Shown here in pieces: positions 24,061 through 25,583 of a stretch of 25,583 nucleotides of DNA. The stretch lies in assembly GCA_937924505.1 (NCBI GenBank), contig CALDSR010000064.1, positions 1-25,583 on the forward strand, read 5' to 3'. Position numbers and translations under genes: made by a program. The notes beneath the pieces are model-generated. The model made no database searches, was not told the DNA's origin, and saw only the letters and a list, made by a program, of their open reading frames with translations. Numbering within the stretch: position 1 is the first letter of the stretch; the number at the start of each line of letters is the position of its first letter. Source of the stretch: an uncultured Granulosicoccus sp. (GTDB lineage: Bacteria > Pseudomonadota > Gammaproteobacteria > Granulosicoccales > Granulosicoccaceae).

Positions 24061-25314
24061 ATGAAGCGCTTTTCCGGATTCCAGCTTTTCAAGCAGGCCA
24101 CCCGTCACCAGGAACATTGGCAGCGGATGTGGCGTGACCCGAAACCCAGGAAGTCGTACGACATCATCGTTATCGGTGGTGGCGGGCACGGCTTGGCCAC
24201 GGCCTACTACCTGGCGAGTCAGCATGACAAGATCAATGTGGCTGTCATTGAAAAAGGGTGGTTGGGCGGCGGTAATACCGGGCGCAATACCACGATCGTT
24301 CGTTCCAATTATCTATGGGATGAAGCGGCTCATCTGTACGAACATGCGATGAAATTATGGGAAGGCTTGTCGCAGGAGCTCAATTACAATGTCATGTTCT
24401 CGCAGCGCGGCGTCATGAATCTTGGCCACAATCTGCAGGACATGCGCGATATCCAACGGCGTGTGAATGCCAATCGTCTGAATGGTATCGACGGTGAAGT
24501 GCTTGATGCGCAACAGTGTCAGGAGATCGTGCCCATCATGGATTGTAGTGGCAACACACGCTATCCGGTACTGGGAGCATCCTGGCAGCCGCGCGCCGGT
24601 GTTGCACGCCATGATGCAGTTGCCTGGGGCTATGCACGTGGTGCCGATAGTTATGGCGTGGATATCATTCAGCAAACAGAAGTCACTGGCATCGTTGTCG
24701 AAGATGGTGCGGCGGTTGGTGTTGAAACCAATCGGCACGGAGTTATAAAAGCCAATCGTATTGGTTGTGTGGCTGCCGGTGGTTCTGGTGTGTTAGCTGG
24801 CTATGCGGGGTTCAAGCTGCCAGTCGAGTCGCACCCTTTGCAGGCTTATGTATCTGAGCCGATCAAGCCGATATTGGATACCGTGGTCATGTCCAATGCG
24901 GTACACGGCTATATGTCGCAGTCGGATAAAGGTGATCTCGTTATAGGTGCCGGTATTGACGGTTATCTCGGTTATGGACAGCGAGGATCATACCCGGTTA
25001 TCGAACATACCATGCAGGCGATACTCGAACTGTTTCCCTGTGTCAGTCGCGTGCACATGAACCGACAATGGGGTGGCATCGTTGATACCACGCCAGATGC
25101 CTGTCCCATCATATCCAAAACCCCTGTCGAGAATCTTTTCTTCAATTGTGGTTGGGGTACTGGTGGCTTCAAGGCGACGCCTGGTTCAGGTCATGTGTTT
25201 GCTGACCTTCTGGCCAATGGTGAGCCCAATCAGTTGGCAAAGGCATTCAATATGTGGCGTTTTCATGATGGCTCATTGATTGACGAGCACGGCGCCGCTG
25301 GCGTCGCACACTAA
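24061..25314 (+). CDS. soxB: Sarcosine oxidase subunit beta
   Basis: A 417-residue flavoprotein, the usual length of SoxB from heterotetrameric sarcosine oxidase. The N-terminus MKRFSGFQLFKQA and the FAD-binding VIGGGGHGLATAYYLA (37-52) are typical. H184 in AGVARHDAVAWGYARGAD corresponds to the His that carries covalent FMN in this subunit, and FNCGWGTGGFKATPGSG near the C-terminus completes the FAD site. The complex oxidises sarcosine to glycine, giving hydrogen peroxide and, with tetrahydrofolate, 5,10-methylenetetrahydrofolate. The ATG at 24061 follows the divergent control region of the GlxA-type regulator; soxD follows 18 bases after the stop, and soxA and soxG would be expected beyond the window. 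Confidence 0.97.
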   Translation: MKRFSGFQLFKQATRHQEHWQRMWRDPKPRKSYDIIVIGGGGHGLATAYYLASQHDKINVAVIEKGWLGGGNTGRNTTIVRSNYLWDEAAHLYEHAMKLWEGLSQELNYNVMFSQRGVMNLGHNLQDMRDIQRRVNANRLNGIDGEVLDAQQCQEIVPIMDCSGNTRYPVLGASWQPRAGVARHDAVAWGYARGADSYGVDIIQQTEVTGIVVEDGAAVGVETNRHGVIKANRIGCVAAGGSGVLAGYAGFKLPVESHPLQAYVSEPIKPILDTVVMSNAVHGYMSQSDKGDLVIGAGIDGYLGYGQRGSYPVIEHTMQAILELFPCVSRVHMNRQWGGIVDTTPDACPIISKTPVENLFFNCGWGTGGFKATPGSGHVFADLLANGEPNQLAKAFNMWRFHDGSLIDEHGAAGVAH

Positions 25315-25332
25315 GGCATAGGGTAGGTAAAC

Positions 25333-25583
25333 ATGTTTTTGATTCACTGCCCCTATTGCGATGAGCATCGGGAAGAAGAAGAGTTTCACGCATCGGGTGA
25401 GGCACATTTGCCACGTCCGCTTGATCCGGATAACTGCACTGACAAAGAGTGGGGTGAGTATCTCTACTTTCGCAAAAACCCGCGCGGCGTGCACCGCGAG
25501 TTGTGGGTGCATGCAGCGGGATGTCGCAAGTATTTCAATGTTGCACGAAATACGGTGACCTACGAGATCTATGGCACTTATAA
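25333..25583 (+). CDS. soxD: Sarcosine oxidase subunit delta, partial (runs off right edge)
   Basis: From the ATG at 25333, 83 codons are present and the frame is still open at the window edge (the last two bases, AA, start the next codon). The protein begins MFLIHCPYCDEHREEEEF and contains DPDNCTDKEWGEYLYFRKNPRG, then HRELWVHAAGCRKYFNVAR. The two Cys of H-C-P-Y-C and the later H-A-A-G-C match the three Cys and one His zinc site of SoxD. A normal SoxD is about 95-110 residues, so only a short C-terminus is missing. AGGT lies just upstream of the start. It is the second gene of the soxBDAG-type operon. Confidence 0.95.
   Translation, partial: MFLIHCPYCDEHREEEEFHASGEAHLPRPLDPDNCTDKEWGEYLYFRKNPRGVHRELWVHAAGCRKYFNVARNTVTYEIYGTY

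Noticed and set aside
1..25583. Search for CRISPR arrays, tRNA/rRNA genes, insertion sequences and phage genes
   Set aside because: No spaced repeat arrays, cloverleaf-like sequences, transposase or integrase motifs were seen on either strand.

Overview
The window (25,583 bases, moderate GC) is a dense chromosomal segment that looks gammaproteobacterial. The best markers are a YgiQ-type radical SAM protein of E. coli length, a YigI-type hotdog thioesterase closely resembling the E. coli protein, an HcaT-like MFS carrier, and DUF4124 and clan AA retropepsin-like proteins common in this class. Genus cannot be fixed by reading. The catabolic content (dimethylglycine and sarcosine oxidation) would suit a marine or osmolyte-using bacterium, which is inference. 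No rRNA, tRNA, CRISPR array, insertion sequence or phage gene was found.

Region 1 (1-4252, minus strand): the N-terminus of a secreted protein runs off the left edge. It is followed by a tightly packed branched-chain amino acid type ABC cassette, livG-livF-livH-livM in transcription order, with no substrate-binding protein in the window. Region 2 (4253-5540, plus): a 76-residue exported peptide with its own terminator, then an SDR-fold protein whose catalytic Tyr and Lys are both replaced. Region 3 (5560-12268): YgiQ on the minus strand, divergent from a two-gene RND efflux system (adaptor plus 1045-residue pump). Region 4 (12323-16338): a DUF4124 secreted protein (minus), a YigI-like thioesterase (plus), and a minus-strand run of 1-Cys peroxiredoxin, KOW-motif protein and an HTTM membrane protein fused to a DCC1-type CxxC domain. 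Region 5 (16409-18229): an exported astacin-family metalloprotease whose reading frame runs 354 bases antisense into a convergent gene for an exported STN-domain protein.

Region 6 (18233-25583) is a methylated-glycine catabolic locus. A DMGDH/SarDH-type flavoprotein with a GcvT-like C-terminus heads a plus-strand run that also holds a membrane-anchored retropepsin-like protease and an HcaT-like MFS permease. A GlxA-type AraC-family regulator (the family of GbdR and SouR) faces this run and is divergent from soxB and soxD of heterotetrameric sarcosine oxidase, which continue off the right edge. Together they would convert dimethylglycine to sarcosine and sarcosine to glycine, passing one-carbon units to tetrahydrofolate. 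Candidate operator-like repeats lie in both control regions.

The least ordinary items are the HTTM-DCC fusion with its redox neighbours, the SDR with a degenerate active site, the protease/STN antisense overlap, and several helically spaced or inverted repeats in promoters. Nothing here is clearly a wholly new defence or mobile system.
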